The notes beneath the pieces were generated by a model. It made no database searches. It was given only the letters and a program-made list of their open reading frames with translations, and was not told where the DNA came from. From positions 48,023,580-48,087,579 of the forward strand of contig CM046856.1 in assembly GCA_025617745.1 (NCBI GenBank): a stretch of DNA of 64,000 nt. Reading direction: 5' to 3'. Positions 1-10,189 of the stretch are shown piece after piece. The stretch's first letter is position 1. The number at the start of each line of letters is the position of its first letter. Position numbers and translations under genes: made by a program. The stretch is from Heliocidaris erythrogramma (taxonomy: Eukaryota; Echinodermata; Echinoidea; Camarodonta; Echinometridae).

Positions 1-1375
1 TATTTATAGTAATATGTCTTTGCATGTATACACTAATACAGAAAAAATAATTTTCTGTAAATAAAAATCATGAAAATATGAATATTTATACAATATACAT
101 AAAAGATGAGTTTTTTATGGAAATGTAATATTTTGAAAACAATATTCATGCAATATTTTGTAAATGTTTATACATGCAAAAACATATTACTATAGATGTA
201 TTTGGTTCAAGTTATGTGAATATTCTTGGACAAAATTTGAGAATTTGTATTATGAATATAAACAAAATTATTGGTGAGTTGTGTACCAATGACATCACAA
301 ACCCATGACCGAGTTGCCAATTTGTCTAGTGATTTTCATTGTTTCTCTAGTTTTTCATGCCACTAAAAATATTCATAACTTTCTTATTAGTTGTCCGATT
401 TTCCTCAAACTTTTTTTGATCTGTAGGTCTGATTTTTCTGCTTCTAATAAAACCAATTTATATTTAGACTGGACTTCCCCTTTAACTATACACAGCGCTG
501 TAGCACGGCAGCTGGTCGGGCTAGGTTAAGGTTAAATTCTATTTTGCTGAATAAAAAAAAAGGTGAAACTTTGAGAAAATACAAGTCTTATACTTGTAGT
601 CTCTTTCAAAGTCTTCAAAACGGGGATCCTGGCCTCGCTGTGGTATACGTTAAAAAACAGACGCCGCTGGGTGTTATTATTTTCTTCAGAGAATAGGGTT
701 AGGGTTGCAATAGACCGCTTCGGTAATGTATGCAAATTTTATACATACCTTCAAACAAAGGTTGTTCTTGACAAAATGAAAGCTTGCAGGACATAGCAAC
801 AAGTAATGTATGCAAACTTGATTCCAAGCATTGAGGCTCATTTGTAAAAAGCAGGAAAATGGAGTAGCTCGTCACTGTGCTCAGAGAAGAAATGTGCATT
901 ATAGATTTGAATACATGACAGAACCGGTCTATTGAGTGTTAGGTTGTATTGTATAACCGATAACCATGTTTGGCATTTGATTGTATTTTGTTCTGTAAAT
1001 AGGCTATAATCTTACTTTGGCGAAGTTCAAATTTCAACGCAATATAAATGCAGCTGCTTATCAAATTTATTATAATTAAACTTGTAATATAATGTATTAT
1101 TATGTCGTATACTTTTTCTTATAATTTGTGCTTTGAGCACTGATGTTGAAATTATTTGCAATAAAAATTGATAGTTATCATCTATGCTTGAATTTTTATT
1201 AATAATTTGAATTTGAATTGAATATGAATTCGAGTTTTTGTGTAGGTGGGGATAGGGGCAGCCGAGGCAAATATACTTTTGCCGGCATGTCAAATGTGTT
1301 GAACACAGAATTTTAATGGGCAATCCAATCTTGGTGCAAAATGATTTGTGTGAAAGCAGACAAATAAGAAAAACA
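1..1375. other. AT-rich non-coding DNA
   Basis: I see no supported gene here. Positions about 376-490 hold a degenerate copy of a dispersed repeat (words such as CATAACTTTCTTATT and TTGTCCGATTT, then GGACTTCCCCTTTAA). The same words recur at 1794-1900 and 16725-16845. The stretch 1030-1320 is extremely AT-rich and shows only chance open frames. Confidence 0.5.
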
Positions 1376-1379
1376 GGAT

Positions 1380-1845
1380 GTTGAAAGTTCGAAAAAAATC
1401 GGACAACTGAGGAATAAGAAAGCTATAATTATATGGATGTTTGAAAAGGGAGATCACTAAATCTATGCGAATTTCAAACTGGCAATTTTAATAGTGAGTC
1501 AATTATGACATAGTGGCGGACAGCATCTGTTTGTCGTTCCCTCAAGCATCATTAATTTGCGGTTTTCTCATAAGCGCCTTTTCCATCGGGGCAGTACTAA
1601 AATATATTGTAGATAGCATATTGTTATAGGTCCTTATAAAAGAAAAATATCCTACTAAGTAATACATTTGACAAAAATTATATTCTAGTCATTTTGTGTA
1701 TTGGAGAAAATGAGGGATTTGTCCGCCACATCACAGAGGCATTATCGATTTGAAACCCCATTACTGTATATAGCGAATACAAGTTTCAAAAGTTCATAAC
1801 TTTCTTATTGCTTGTCCGATTTCGTTCAAACTTTCACCAATCTGC
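1380..1845. repeat. Fold-back repeat with long degenerate inverted ends
   Basis: The left end (GAAAGTTCGAAAAAAATCGG, then AATAAGAAAGCTATAA) is the reverse complement of the right end at about 1790-1845, with scattered mismatches. An inner pair also matches: GTGGCGGACAG near 1512 and TTTGTCCGCCAC near 1718. No protein is encoded. The layout fits an old non-autonomous DNA transposon with long terminal inverted repeats. It belongs to the same family as the element at 16312-16843. Confidence 0.45.
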
Positions 1846-2284
1846 TTCTCTGATTTTCCACCTTCTTTCCGAACAAATTGCCATTATGGATTTTCCTTTA
1901 AATATTATGCTGACAAATATATATGACGATGGTGGAAGTCCCCCCCCCCCCATGCACCTCCCCGATTCGGTGATGAGGCGAAGCGTGGGAATCATGGAGA
2001 AAAAATATGAAAGGAAAAATACAATGATGACATGGGGACTACTGTTTACAAACTATCATTTGTATCATATTTCTTTGTCTCTTGATTATGTATAATTTTA
2101 ATTTCATGTTATGTATTTTTTCTGACGAAAATTCTGACAAAATTGGATAAACTTACTAGTACATTTGCATGTATTGCTTTGAAAGAAAAGCTGTCTGCGT
2201 TGGTTAATGAATATAAGCTCTCCATGAAGGGGTATGCTATAGACCATTTTGATTGGGGATGCCGGACCAAATTTGCGACAAATT

Positions 2285-2427
2285 AGCTTTAAAATTTTCC
2301 AACAAGGCAACAACCACCCCCCCCCCCCCCCAAAAAAAAAAAAAAAAAAGCAGGAAAAGAAAAGAAAAGAGCCCACACAGTGGCGTATCTAGGTTTTCTG
2401 GCGCCCGGGGCAAATTATCAAATCTGC

Positions 2428-2467
<40 letters not shown>

Positions 2468-3080
2468 TGTGCCCAAACTCAAATTAATTAGCGTTTTTAA
2501 TTTAGAAATGATGGCACTACGTGAAAATTAGTTTGATGCACATAACCCGGGGTTGTTAGCCCAAATGTGATGAGTTAGTGTATAAGCGAGGGAGCAACGC
2601 GACCGAGCGGCAGAATTCTTTTTCCTTTTCACCCCTCAACTTGAAATTTCTTATGTAGTTTACCCTTACAAAGAAAAAAAAAGGGAATACAGCGACCTAG
2701 CAAAAGATCTTTTCGGAAATTTTGAACATCTTTTTAATTTTGGGAGCGCAAAATGAATGAAAACCCTGAAGAAATATATTTGAAGAAGGCAAATTTATGA
2801 TTTCTTTCGAATGTTCTATACTTTGAAAGTGCTTTTTATTCACTTATATCCCACCTGGGGGCGCAAAATTTAACAAGCAACAAAGCAACTAGAGTCAATT
2901 TATGGTTATTCGCCATGGGGGGGGGGGGGGGGGCGAAATAGATCTTGAACATAATTATGCGAGGGAGCAAAGCGGCCCGGAGTACGTGCCCCCTCTGCCC
3001 CCCCCCCCCCCCCCGCCAATGAGCCCACAGACTTTCAAATTAGTTAATAAGCGTCTATGGTTGTCAGAGTTTCAAATTTT
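2285..3080. repeat. Decayed repeat region with long C and G homopolymers
   Basis: The segment holds a C14 run followed by a long A run (2319-2349), an uninterrupted 39-C run (2429-2467), a 17-G run (2917-2933) and a 17-C run (2998-3014). The phrase CAGTGGCGTATCTAGG near 2380 resembles the end of a hAT-like MITE. The phrases GAGGGAGCAACGCGACCGAG and GAGGGAGCAAAGCGG repeat near 2588 and 2961. Proline- or glycine-rich open frames here are translations of the homopolymers and are not genes. Confidence 0.6.
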
Positions 3081-3569
3081 CCATTAGAATGATTTTCAAG
3101 GATCTTCGGAAACATCCAATAAGTTTTAAAAAGTTATCATTAATTTTTAAGATTTGCCTATATATATCCTTAAAATTTCAAAACTTTCCGACTGAAAAAC
3201 ATGAATTTGGGGGTTTCAACGCCCCCAATCCGCCATCCCCAAGTGATAATTATGATAATTTATGCTTCATAATTATCATGAAGGTGTGAAAATTACCTGT
3301 TATCACTAATCAATAATTTTCAGAACTGTTTGCTCTCCTTGGATATGCAAAGTTTATTCGTAAGGTACAAGGGAATATGCAAGTCGAGTGTAAAGGGCTA
3401 ATAAGAGGTGACAGCTTATAATTTGTATATAATATAGTCTGATTTGATTCAATAACCCGTTTTTTTTTTGTTTTGTTTCGTAAAAAAAAGATCACGAGTC
3501 GGGATCGATGTGTGTGTGTGTGTGTAATTGGGTTTTTTTTACAGACGTGTATCAATCAGATATGATTAT

Positions 3570-3700
3570 TTACGTCTGGGGATCGACCTTTAACGTCACC
3601 ACCCGAAAGACGTGACTCAGTCTTGAACCTGGGTCCACTGAATCAGTTTATAACTTCCACTGTTAGCTAGATTACAGGCGCACGCCACAACGCCCAGTTA
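3570..3700 (-). repeat. SINE with a 7SL-like 5' part
   Basis: Read on the minus strand, the element starts CTGGGCGTTGTGGCGTGCGC and continues CTGTAATCTAGCTA. This resembles the 5' domain of 7SL RNA, the RNA of the signal recognition particle. About 60 bases on is a Pol III B-box-like word, CCAGGTTCAAGACT. The tail word CTTTCGGGTGGTGACGTTAA is of the kind common in echinoderm SINE bodies. I infer a short Pol III-derived retroposon. Whether the 5' part is truly 7SL-derived or a chance match to a tRNA-type A box is unresolved. Confidence 0.4.
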
Positions 3701-3999
3701 TCCACCCTAAATATCGACTACAGGGGGCGCCAAGCCAGTTAAACTTTAGTTTGGGATGAAATCAATTTGATGTAACATGTCGCTCTAGCTAGACTATTGC
3801 CTACAACATAATAATCAAATGGAATATAAATGTGTCCAACATTCTGCAGAAAGGGGGGGGGGGGGGGAGGGGTGTCATATTTTCTTCTCTTGTTGGGAGA
3901 AAGGAAGGGCAATATGCACCCTCTCCCTGAAAATGTTACATGCCAGTCATTTTGAAGCTATGTATTTCAGAGCAATATACACTACATAATTATACAGTA

Positions 4000-4080
4000 T
4001 AATAATAATAATAATAATACATGTGACTTGTATAGCGCACTTTTCCATCCTGATTAGATGCTCAAGGCGCGAATTATTAC
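4000..4080 (-). repeat. LINE 3' tail relic (ATT repeat tail)
   Basis: On the minus strand the sequence reads GCGCCTTGAGCATC, then GTGCGCTATACAAGT, then an ATT trinucleotide tail. The GCGCTATA-plus-microsatellite ending is typical of CR1/L2-type LINE 3' ends. No coding part remains, so this is a severely 5'-truncated insertion. Confidence 0.5.
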
Positions 4081-4470
4081 CCCCTAATTTTTTTTTAAAA
4101 AATGAGTCACTCCCCATTTTTTAAAAATAGATCAATGAATAATAAAGAATTGGGGTGATATCTCCGGGGGGGGGGGGGGGGCACTCAACTACTATATTGC
4201 TGTACACACGCGCGACCAAAACACGCGTGATGAAAAGGGCAGTTTTTGCGGTTACGGCGCGTCACGCGCTTGACGCGTTTAGGATGTCAAAAAGGCCAAA
4301 AATCGGGAAAAGGTTATGTTTGAGTTTGTCATACGCGTTTAGGGTATCTTTTCCCAAATACTTGTCTGGATTTTGTGCGACGAGTCTCTTGTTTAGGGGG
4401 TAAAATTTCAAGAAAGCTCACGAAAATACCCGATTGGATAAAACGCGTTTAGGGGGTGTTTGGAAGACAT

Positions 4471-4608
4471 GGGGAGTGTTTCATCAAGCATTTTGTCAGT
4501 GCTTTTCACCGACAACTGTTATAAGCTACTGAAATCCTTGCATCTGATTGGTTGAGAGCAAATTTGTCGGTAAAAATCACTGACAAAACGCTTGATGAAA
4601 CGCTCCCC
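4471..4608. mobile_element. 138-bp MITE, 31-bp terminal inverted repeats
   Basis: The left end (GGGGAGTGTTTCATCAAGC, then ATTTTGTCAGTG) and the reverse complement of the right end match at 29 of 31 positions. The core is non-coding and itself palindromic in part. It contains TCTGATTGGTTGAGAGC. Decayed relatives lie at about 23690-23755, 36078-36181 and 54561-54628. It is a non-autonomous DNA transposon. The superfamily is not decided because no clean target duplication is visible. Confidence 0.7.
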
Positions 4609-4726
4609 AGATATCTTGTCATATGAATAAGAAAGATCAATGAATCAGAAAGTTTTCTGGGCTAATTTCTTGTCCTATTCGTTCAGGATTGGTCGGTAAC
4701 CTAAGGAGATGCTCACGGTGTAAGCT

Positions 4727-4784
4727 GGTTTGTTTGTTTGTTTGTTTGGTTGTTTGTTTTTTTTTTTTGGTTTGTTTTGTTTTG

Positions 4785-4815
<31 letters not shown>

Positions 4816-4835
4816 TTTTTTGGGGGGGGGGGGGT
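4727..4835. repeat. TTTG / TTTTG microsatellite with T and G runs
   Basis: TTTG units pass into a T run, then into repeated TTTTG, another T run and about ten Gs. This is simple-sequence DNA with no coding content. Confidence 0.85.
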
Positions 4836-5064
4836 CGCCCCTTCTTCTTCTATATGTGCCCTTAGACTAAACCCACGCATGACAAATAAAGATAATCTTT
4901 ATTTCGTAGATAGGTAGGTCTCCCTTTCTCCCTGGCACCGTGCTTGATTGAAACTTGGAAATAAACAAAAGCCTTCAAGTTGTAATGCCGGCTTAAGAAA
5001 AAATTAAATGTATCTCACTACAGACACCGTCATCAGACTCATTACATTGAACAATAAAAAGAAC

Positions 5065-6044
5065 CAGGGGCGTCGCTAGAATGGGGAGGGGTGGAGGTGT
5101 TGGGGTGTTATCCCCCCCCCCCCCACACACACACTCAAAATTGCTGTCAGAAAATGCGCCACCTCTGTCGGCAAACTAAATAAAAAAGAGGGGCAAAAGG
5201 AAAAGGGAAGAGGAAAGGGAAAAGGAGAAAAGAGAAAGGAGAAGAAAAATAAAAGAAGAAGAGGATAAGGGAAGGAAAGAAAAAGAAGGAAAAACAGTGG
5301 CCATTTTTTTTTTGCTCGCTCGCTTGGGAAGTTAATAATCGGGCAAAAGGTGTCCCCCTTCAGCAATAGGCTGAAGCCCCCTCCCCCGAGGATTTTCAAA
5401 GTTCCGATATTCGGGCAACCACCACTTCATAATTATTCGGGCAGGAAAGTGAGGTGCCAGAATATCCACATTTAGGCAGCGAGGTTCCCAGATAATTATG
5501 TAACTTCTGAAAGTAACTTCTGTACATTTTTTCTACGAAAACAGATTTTGCTTTTAGAAACTGAAAAGTTTTAGAACTTTAAATATTTTTAGAGATTGAA
5601 AAGTTGATATTCGGGCAAAAGGCGTTCCCCTTCGGCAATTGGCTGCAGCCCCCTCCCCTAAGGATTTTCAAAGCCGCTTCAAGCAACCACCATGCACTTC
5701 ATATACTGGCAGCGAGGAGAAAGAATATACACATGTTTGGGCAGCGAGGTTCCCAGATAATTATGGAATTTCTTTATGTAACTTCTGTACATTATCACTG
5801 CTAAAAGTAAAAAACAAAATTGCTTGCTCGCTTCGCTTGCTCGCAAAAATTAGAAAGTGAAAAGTTGATATTCGACAAAAGGCGTCAGCCCCCTCCTTAC
5901 GAAAATGGGCCTGTATGATCAAGATCTCTACATCTTTGAGTTTCTTTTAGTATTATTTGTGTGGGGGGATATTAGGATGCAGCATTTTTCTGGGCAAATT
6001 TGGGTGTCACACCCCCTATTCAAAATGTTCTAGCGACGCCCTTG
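5065..6044. mobile_element. 980-bp non-autonomous hAT-like transposon
   Basis: The left end CAGGGGCGTCGCTAGAA and the reverse complement of the right end, CAAGGGCGTCGCTAGAA, are inverted repeats. The flanks are AAAAGAAC (5057-5064) and AAAATAAC (6045-6052), an 8-bp direct repeat with one mismatch. CAGGG-type ends and 8-bp duplications are hallmarks of the hAT superfamily. The inside has no transposase. It holds two or three degenerate direct copies of a unit starting near 5335, 5609 and 5866 (GGGCAAAAGG, then CCCCCTCC and GCAGCGAGGTTCCCAGATAA), plus purine-rich filler. Confidence 0.75.
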
Positions 6045-6607
6045 AAAATAACATACAAAATTGAAAGTGTCTATTTAGTCTTATTATAATAAGACTAAAA
6101 AGACTTAAGACTTATATATAGGCCTATGTGAATTTTGCCCCGGGGGGGGGGGGGGGCATTGGTTATTTTACGTTACGGGTTTTTGTCCACGCGGAATAGG
6201 TAGTTTTGTCGAAGGAGTAGCACCCGTGAAACATCGTCTACTAAAACTGTAAAAGCCATAGCTATTTAAAAAAAAACTAAAACTGTGGTGATGGAACAAA
6301 GCACACAAAATAGATATATTATAGGCCTGCAAAAAGTTATCTGATTTGTCTTGAACTAAGGGCACAATAGACTAGAAGGGCTATTTTTATGGTTAAGACG
6401 GGGCACTTATTCTATGGGCTTTTATGCACTTGCAAGGGCATATTTTATTGTTGCAGGAAGGTCACTTTTCTTGGTTTTGTGACAAGTGCACCATGGGTTC
6501 TTTCTAACTCCATCCAGTGTAGCTAGCTAGCTCCGTGCATGATGAGTCCCATTATGACGATTTGTATAGCGCCATCACCCGATCTAGAAGTTGACGCGAT
6601 ATGATGA

Positions 6608-6760
6608 TGTATACGGTACTATGTAGCAGCCGACGATTGGAGCAAAATTAAACCTGACGAAAATTGGCTGAAAAGGCTGAATGATCTTGTTGAAGATTGC
6701 AAAAACATTCCTTTGTTAAGGTCAAAGGTCAAGTCAAGTCCAAGTAAACCATATTCATAA
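6608..6760 (+). CDS. Possible terminal coding exon, unknown protein
   Basis: An open frame of 50 codons without its own ATG runs from just after a TGA to TAA at 6758-6760. A canonical AATAAA lies 16 bases later (6776-6781). The residues are rich in charged and tryptophan positions (DDWSKIKPDENWLKRLND in the first half) and do not look like translated repeat. An acceptor could be the AG at 6625-6626, but its pyrimidine tract is poor. I do not recognise the family. It could be the last exon of a gene lying further left, a fragment of a transposon protein, or chance. Confidence 0.3.
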   Translation, partial: CIRYYVAADDWSKIKPDENWLKRLNDLVEDCKNIPLLRSKVKSSPSKPYS

Positions 6761-7743
6761 AAGGTAAGAAGACTGAATAAAGAAATAACAAATTAAAAAA
6801 AAGTGTTGAAGTGTGAGTGGGAACAGAGTGGGAAGATCAAGTCAGAATGGTCAGAATCTCAGTCAGGTCCATAATCCGACTGTGACTATGCATGTACCGG
6901 TACGGTGTGTGCGTAACTATTCACTGCCTGGATACAAAATCTAACTTAGTCAATGTATTGTCACTGTCAATTGTCATTGAAGATTATTAAAATTTTTGAA
7001 AGATATGACGAAAGATATGACGAAGCAGAACAAGCATGGACATGGTGCTGTTAAAAAAAACAACAATCACATGTCCACCATACAAATTACAAGTTCAGTT
7101 CTGACAACATCTTAGACTTAAGTTAAGGGCCTTCTCGTGAAATAAGCCACCGGTCATCTTGTGTATACACACACACTGCCGTGTAAAGTCAATGGAGGAT
7201 GTGAACCCTCATAGGCAATTACACGCAATAAACTGCATGTACAAAGTGAATGCGGGTGGCTTATTTCGCGCGAATGCCCACTTAAGGCCAAAGTCGTTAT
7301 TATTTTATGTCCAGCCGCCTTTAAATTAGGGACGTCAACCCAAAAATTCAAATGATCTAAATTAGGTATTAAAGATGTCCAGTTGAAAGGTCTTTGGAAA
7401 CGATTTAATATGACACCAAGATGATCAAAATCGGACCAGTGGTTGCTGAGATACGGCCGATTCAAATGTCCAGAAAAGGCAGATTTTCTGCCAAAAAGTG
7501 GTCAAAATGGCAAAAACACGTTTTTTTGCCATTTTAAAGAGTGCCTATTTTAAAACTTGATCAAGTGTCGAGTTTCGTCTTCCTTGGGGCACCTAACATG
7601 TCAACCTCCAACATGTACATGTACCTCAAAAATTGGGTATCAAATATTTTTCGTTTTGATGTTATTTAAGTGTAAAATATGCGAAAAACACAAATTTTCA
7701 CCTTTGGACCAAGAGCAAATTGGGAAAAAATGACTAAGTATAG

Positions 7744-8315
7744 CTAATTAATATGCAAAAATGGCATAACTTGAAACTGGATGGGCAAATAATCACCAAA
7801 TTTCACACAGATGTAGCGTTTTTGAGTTTATTTCATATCTGTCATTCTCGAGAGCATAATTATAATATTATGCAAATTAGCTAATAAATAAATATTCATT
7901 TGTACATAACGAATGGGACAATTCACCTAATTAATATGCGAAAATGTAATAACTTGAGATTTAATTGGTCAATAACCTCAAAACTTGACACACACCGTGA
8001 AAATTGTTCCTGTCATTAATCTTACAATTCTCATCAGTATTCCTGGAAATATATGCAAATAAGACACTAATTAGGAATTCATATGTACAATATGAATGGC
8101 AAATAGTACCTAATTAATATGCAAAAATGTAATAACTTGAGATTTAATTGGTCAATAAATACAAAACTTGACACACACCATGAAAGTTGCTCCTGTCAGT
8201 ATTATACTTCTCATCAGTATTCTTGTAAATATATGCAAATTAGACACTAATTAGATATTCATATGTACAATAAGAATGGCAAATATTAACTAATTAATAT
8301 GCAAAAATGTTGTAT
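7744..8315. repeat. 182-bp tandem repeat, about three copies
   Basis: The unit start CTAATTAATATGC recurs at 7744, 7927, 8110 and 8290, giving periods of 183, 183 and 180. The two middle units are closely similar (shared words AACTTGAGATTTAATTGG and CTTGACACACACC). Each contains ATGCAAAT-like octamer words. No coding content. Confidence 0.8.
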
Positions 8316-8522
8316 CCCAATAATAAGGTTAATTATCACCAGACTTAAATCAACTTTATAGTTTATAACTGTTATTCATTTCTGTCATTTTCATGTGTTC
8401 ACTTTCAACTAATAAAAGATTTAATAATAACAGATTTAAAAAAAAATCAAATACAAGTGGAACTGAAAATGGTATCAAAAACTAATAACAGATAACAGAT
8501 TTTGAAGTATTGATAGATGTAC

Positions 8523-8623
8523 CTGGAACTTCCTTGTGGACGATCAAATTCTCCAGCTCCTCTAAAGTCCACCCAGCAGCCTGCCAGAGGATTTCACTAC
8601 CCATTTTGCATCACTTCAAGCTC
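8523..8623 (-). CDS. Candidate first coding exon (minus strand), unknown protein
   Basis: Read on the minus strand, a pyrimidine-rich acceptor (TGCTGCTTCCATTTAG) leads into a 101-base exon ending CCAG before GTACAT. The ATG at 8604-8602 sits in a good context (GCAAAATGG) and opens 27 codons, then a phase-1 junction. The peptide begins MGSEILWQAAGW and ends VHKEVP. A non-coding first exon with a strong donor lies about 950 bases upstream (9572-9645). The frame entering from that exon hits a TAG, which supports this ATG. I do not recognise the family. No confident next exon was found to the left. Confidence 0.45.
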
Positions 8624-9096
8624 CTAAATGGAAGCAGCAAAAACGATGTAAAGAGAGTGGTAATTTCCAAATAGAATATTTGGAAATAAGTCATTATTTC
8701 AGCAAACTTGCTAGGACAAATCAAAATAATAAAGACTAGGAAAATTAGTTTATATTATCAGACATTTATTATTTGTTTTGTTTATGAAATCTCATATTGT
8801 TGAGCTTGCTCTGTATTTGCTTACCCTCTCCCACCCCCCCCCCCCACCTTACTGGCTAAAGGGGAATAATCCTGGTTATGCCACTGTTGGAACAAGGTTT
8901 AAAAATAAAGAATAACAGCAAGAAAAACTGCCCCTCAAATCTCCTTTCAAAAATTCAATGCATCTTCCTCAAGCGTAAGGAGAGCTAGAGTGCATTAATT
9001 AAGATTTCAATGAAAACTTTTTCAATGTTTGCAGATATGGAAGACATAAACTACCAGGGTGTAAATCCAATACATAGATCGGCACATTAACAGAAG

Positions 9097-9108
9097 TGCG
9101 CATGCGCA
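9097..9108. promoter_or_regulatory. Perfect NRF1-type palindrome
   Basis: TGCGCATGCGCA matches the NRF1 recognition palindrome exactly. A weaker half-match, CATGCGCA, lies near 9380. The surrounding 9.09-9.83 kb has more CpG than the rest of the window. It includes an ETS-like CCGGGA and a YY1-like CAAAATGGC near 9625. Together these suggest promoter DNA. Confidence 0.4.
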
Positions 9109-9571
9109 GTAGAAAACCCATCGAGCTGGGGTCCAGTTTAGCGTGTATAACGTGCAGTGTAATGTACATCACACATACCCCCCGGAAAGCTAATTACTTT
9201 TCTCAGATTAAATCAAATATAATCAAAAAGCTGACATCAACAAAAGTAACTGACTGTCTAAGTAATAAGAATATGCGATAATGAACACCCATGAATAGTC
9301 AAAGAGTAAATTATAGGACAAATTCAACTCGTAAACATTGCTCAACACTCGTATACAACGTCACCATAGAAACACACAGCATGCGCAAGGCAAACCGCTG
9401 CCAAAACGAAATCGCTGTTTTTGCAATAAGCGAGGTCAAATTCATCGGGAAAATGCGATTTAATATCGTATGATTTTTTAACAAAACATGATTTGAGTCT
9501 ATTCAGAAGTAGTTAAATTATCTAGTTTCATAAAATAAATCGGAAAATGTAGGGTACAAATATCTACTTAC

Positions 9572-9645
9572 CAGTGAAATCGTACGGGGAAACATCAGAG
9601 CAACTTCTACAACCGCAGGAATCCAAAATGGCTGAACATCCGGGA
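9572..9645 (-). other. Candidate 5' non-coding exon and promoter (minus strand)
   Basis: On the minus strand the sequence CAGCCATTTTGGATTCC runs to ...TTTCACTG followed by GTAAGTA, a near-perfect splice donor at 9571. GCCATTTTGG is the YY1 word that often sits just after a transcription start. Two short upstream ATG frames occur. The right-hand edge (start site) is not defined; I give about 9645. On the plus strand the same word reads CCAAAATGGCTG, which could instead be a short-leader start codon for a plus-strand transcript with a donor AAG/GTATGA near 9693. Either direction, or both, is possible. Confidence 0.35.
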
Positions 9646-9791
9646 ATTTTTTTCATTCATAAAAAAAGCAGGAATCATCCACTTTCAAAAAAGGTATGAT
9701 TTATTCATTTTAAGAAACGATGTGACATCGTGCCAGGTAAATATGCGAAGGCTTGCATTTACTACCGAGAGCAATTTTCGCGCCGGTTTAG

Positions 9792-9965
9792 GGCCATCAT
9801 CCCTTTCACGGTAGATGGACGCGACCTAATGGGATCTTTGTGGAGGAGATTCGTAGTGTTTTGGCTTCTTCACAACCGACTGATTGTATTGAGAGGATAG
9901 AAGAAGACATGTACTTTGAAGATAATGGGAAAACAGGGTATTCAGGAATGAGAAATATTTCTTAA
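9792..9965 (+). CDS. Exon-like open frame, unknown protein
   Basis: A 57-codon open frame runs from a TAG to TAA-TAG without an initial ATG. A likely acceptor ends at the AG at 9813-9814 (CATCCCTTTCACGGTAG), after which the frame starts with one base left over. The acidic peptide (EEIRSVLASSQPTDCIERIE, then EDMYFEDNGKTGYSG) looks far more protein-like than its antisense. It lies directly inside the right end of the TTAA-flanked element. It may therefore be the last exon of a transposon or captured gene. The family is not recognised. Confidence 0.3.
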   Translation, partial: GHHPFHGRWTRPNGIFVEEIRSVLASSQPTDCIERIEEDMYFEDNGKTGYSGMRNIS

Positions 9966-10112
9966 TAGAGGGAGAAAAGATACAGTGAGTATTTTGAAAT
10001 GCAGCGCCGGCAGAAAAAAAACCGCGCACAGTTGACGTCCCTAGTTAAATCCGCCTGAACAAGTGAATAATTAGTCAAGTTTCTTCGTTTTCATTGTTGA
10101 AATTCAGTTATT

Positions 10113-10187
10113 GTATCCCCCGGCAGTATGCCGGAGGATACTTTGGATTCAGCAGCGTTTCGCCGCCGCCGCCGCCGCCGCCGCCGC
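10113..10187. repeat. Short hairpin followed by a GCC trinucleotide repeat
   Basis: GTATCCCCCGGCA (10113-10125) and TGCCGGAGGATAC (10129-10141) form a 13-bp stem with one mismatch and a 3-base loop. A CGC/GCC repeat of about nine units follows at 10161-10187. This marks the left edge of the satellite. The related word GCGCCGGGGGATAC occurs at the right side near 11920. Confidence 0.75.
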
Positions 10188-10189
10188 GT

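Larger units (their letters stand above)
7321..10050. mobile_element. Putative TTAA-flanked 2.7-kb transposon
   Basis: TAGGGACGTCAAC at 7327-7339 is matched by its reverse complement at 10031-10043. Both sit beside TTAAAT (7321-7326 and 10045-10050). TTAA target sites are used by the piggyBac and Kolobok superfamilies. The 13-bp ends and the direct repeat support insertion of one unit. However, the interior has no recognisable transposase, only a tandem array, CpG-bearing DNA and exon-like pieces on both strands. An old composite or a coincidental pair of repeats is possible. Confidence 0.4.

Noticed and set aside
3324..3359. 36-base microexon-like segment with TTTTCAG and GTAAGG
   Set aside because: Too short to judge and surrounded by repeat-rich DNA; no partner exon.
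7154..7465. 103-codon minus-strand frame
   Set aside because: It straddles the left inverted repeat of the TTAA-flanked region and follows repeat-type sequence; no splice sites.
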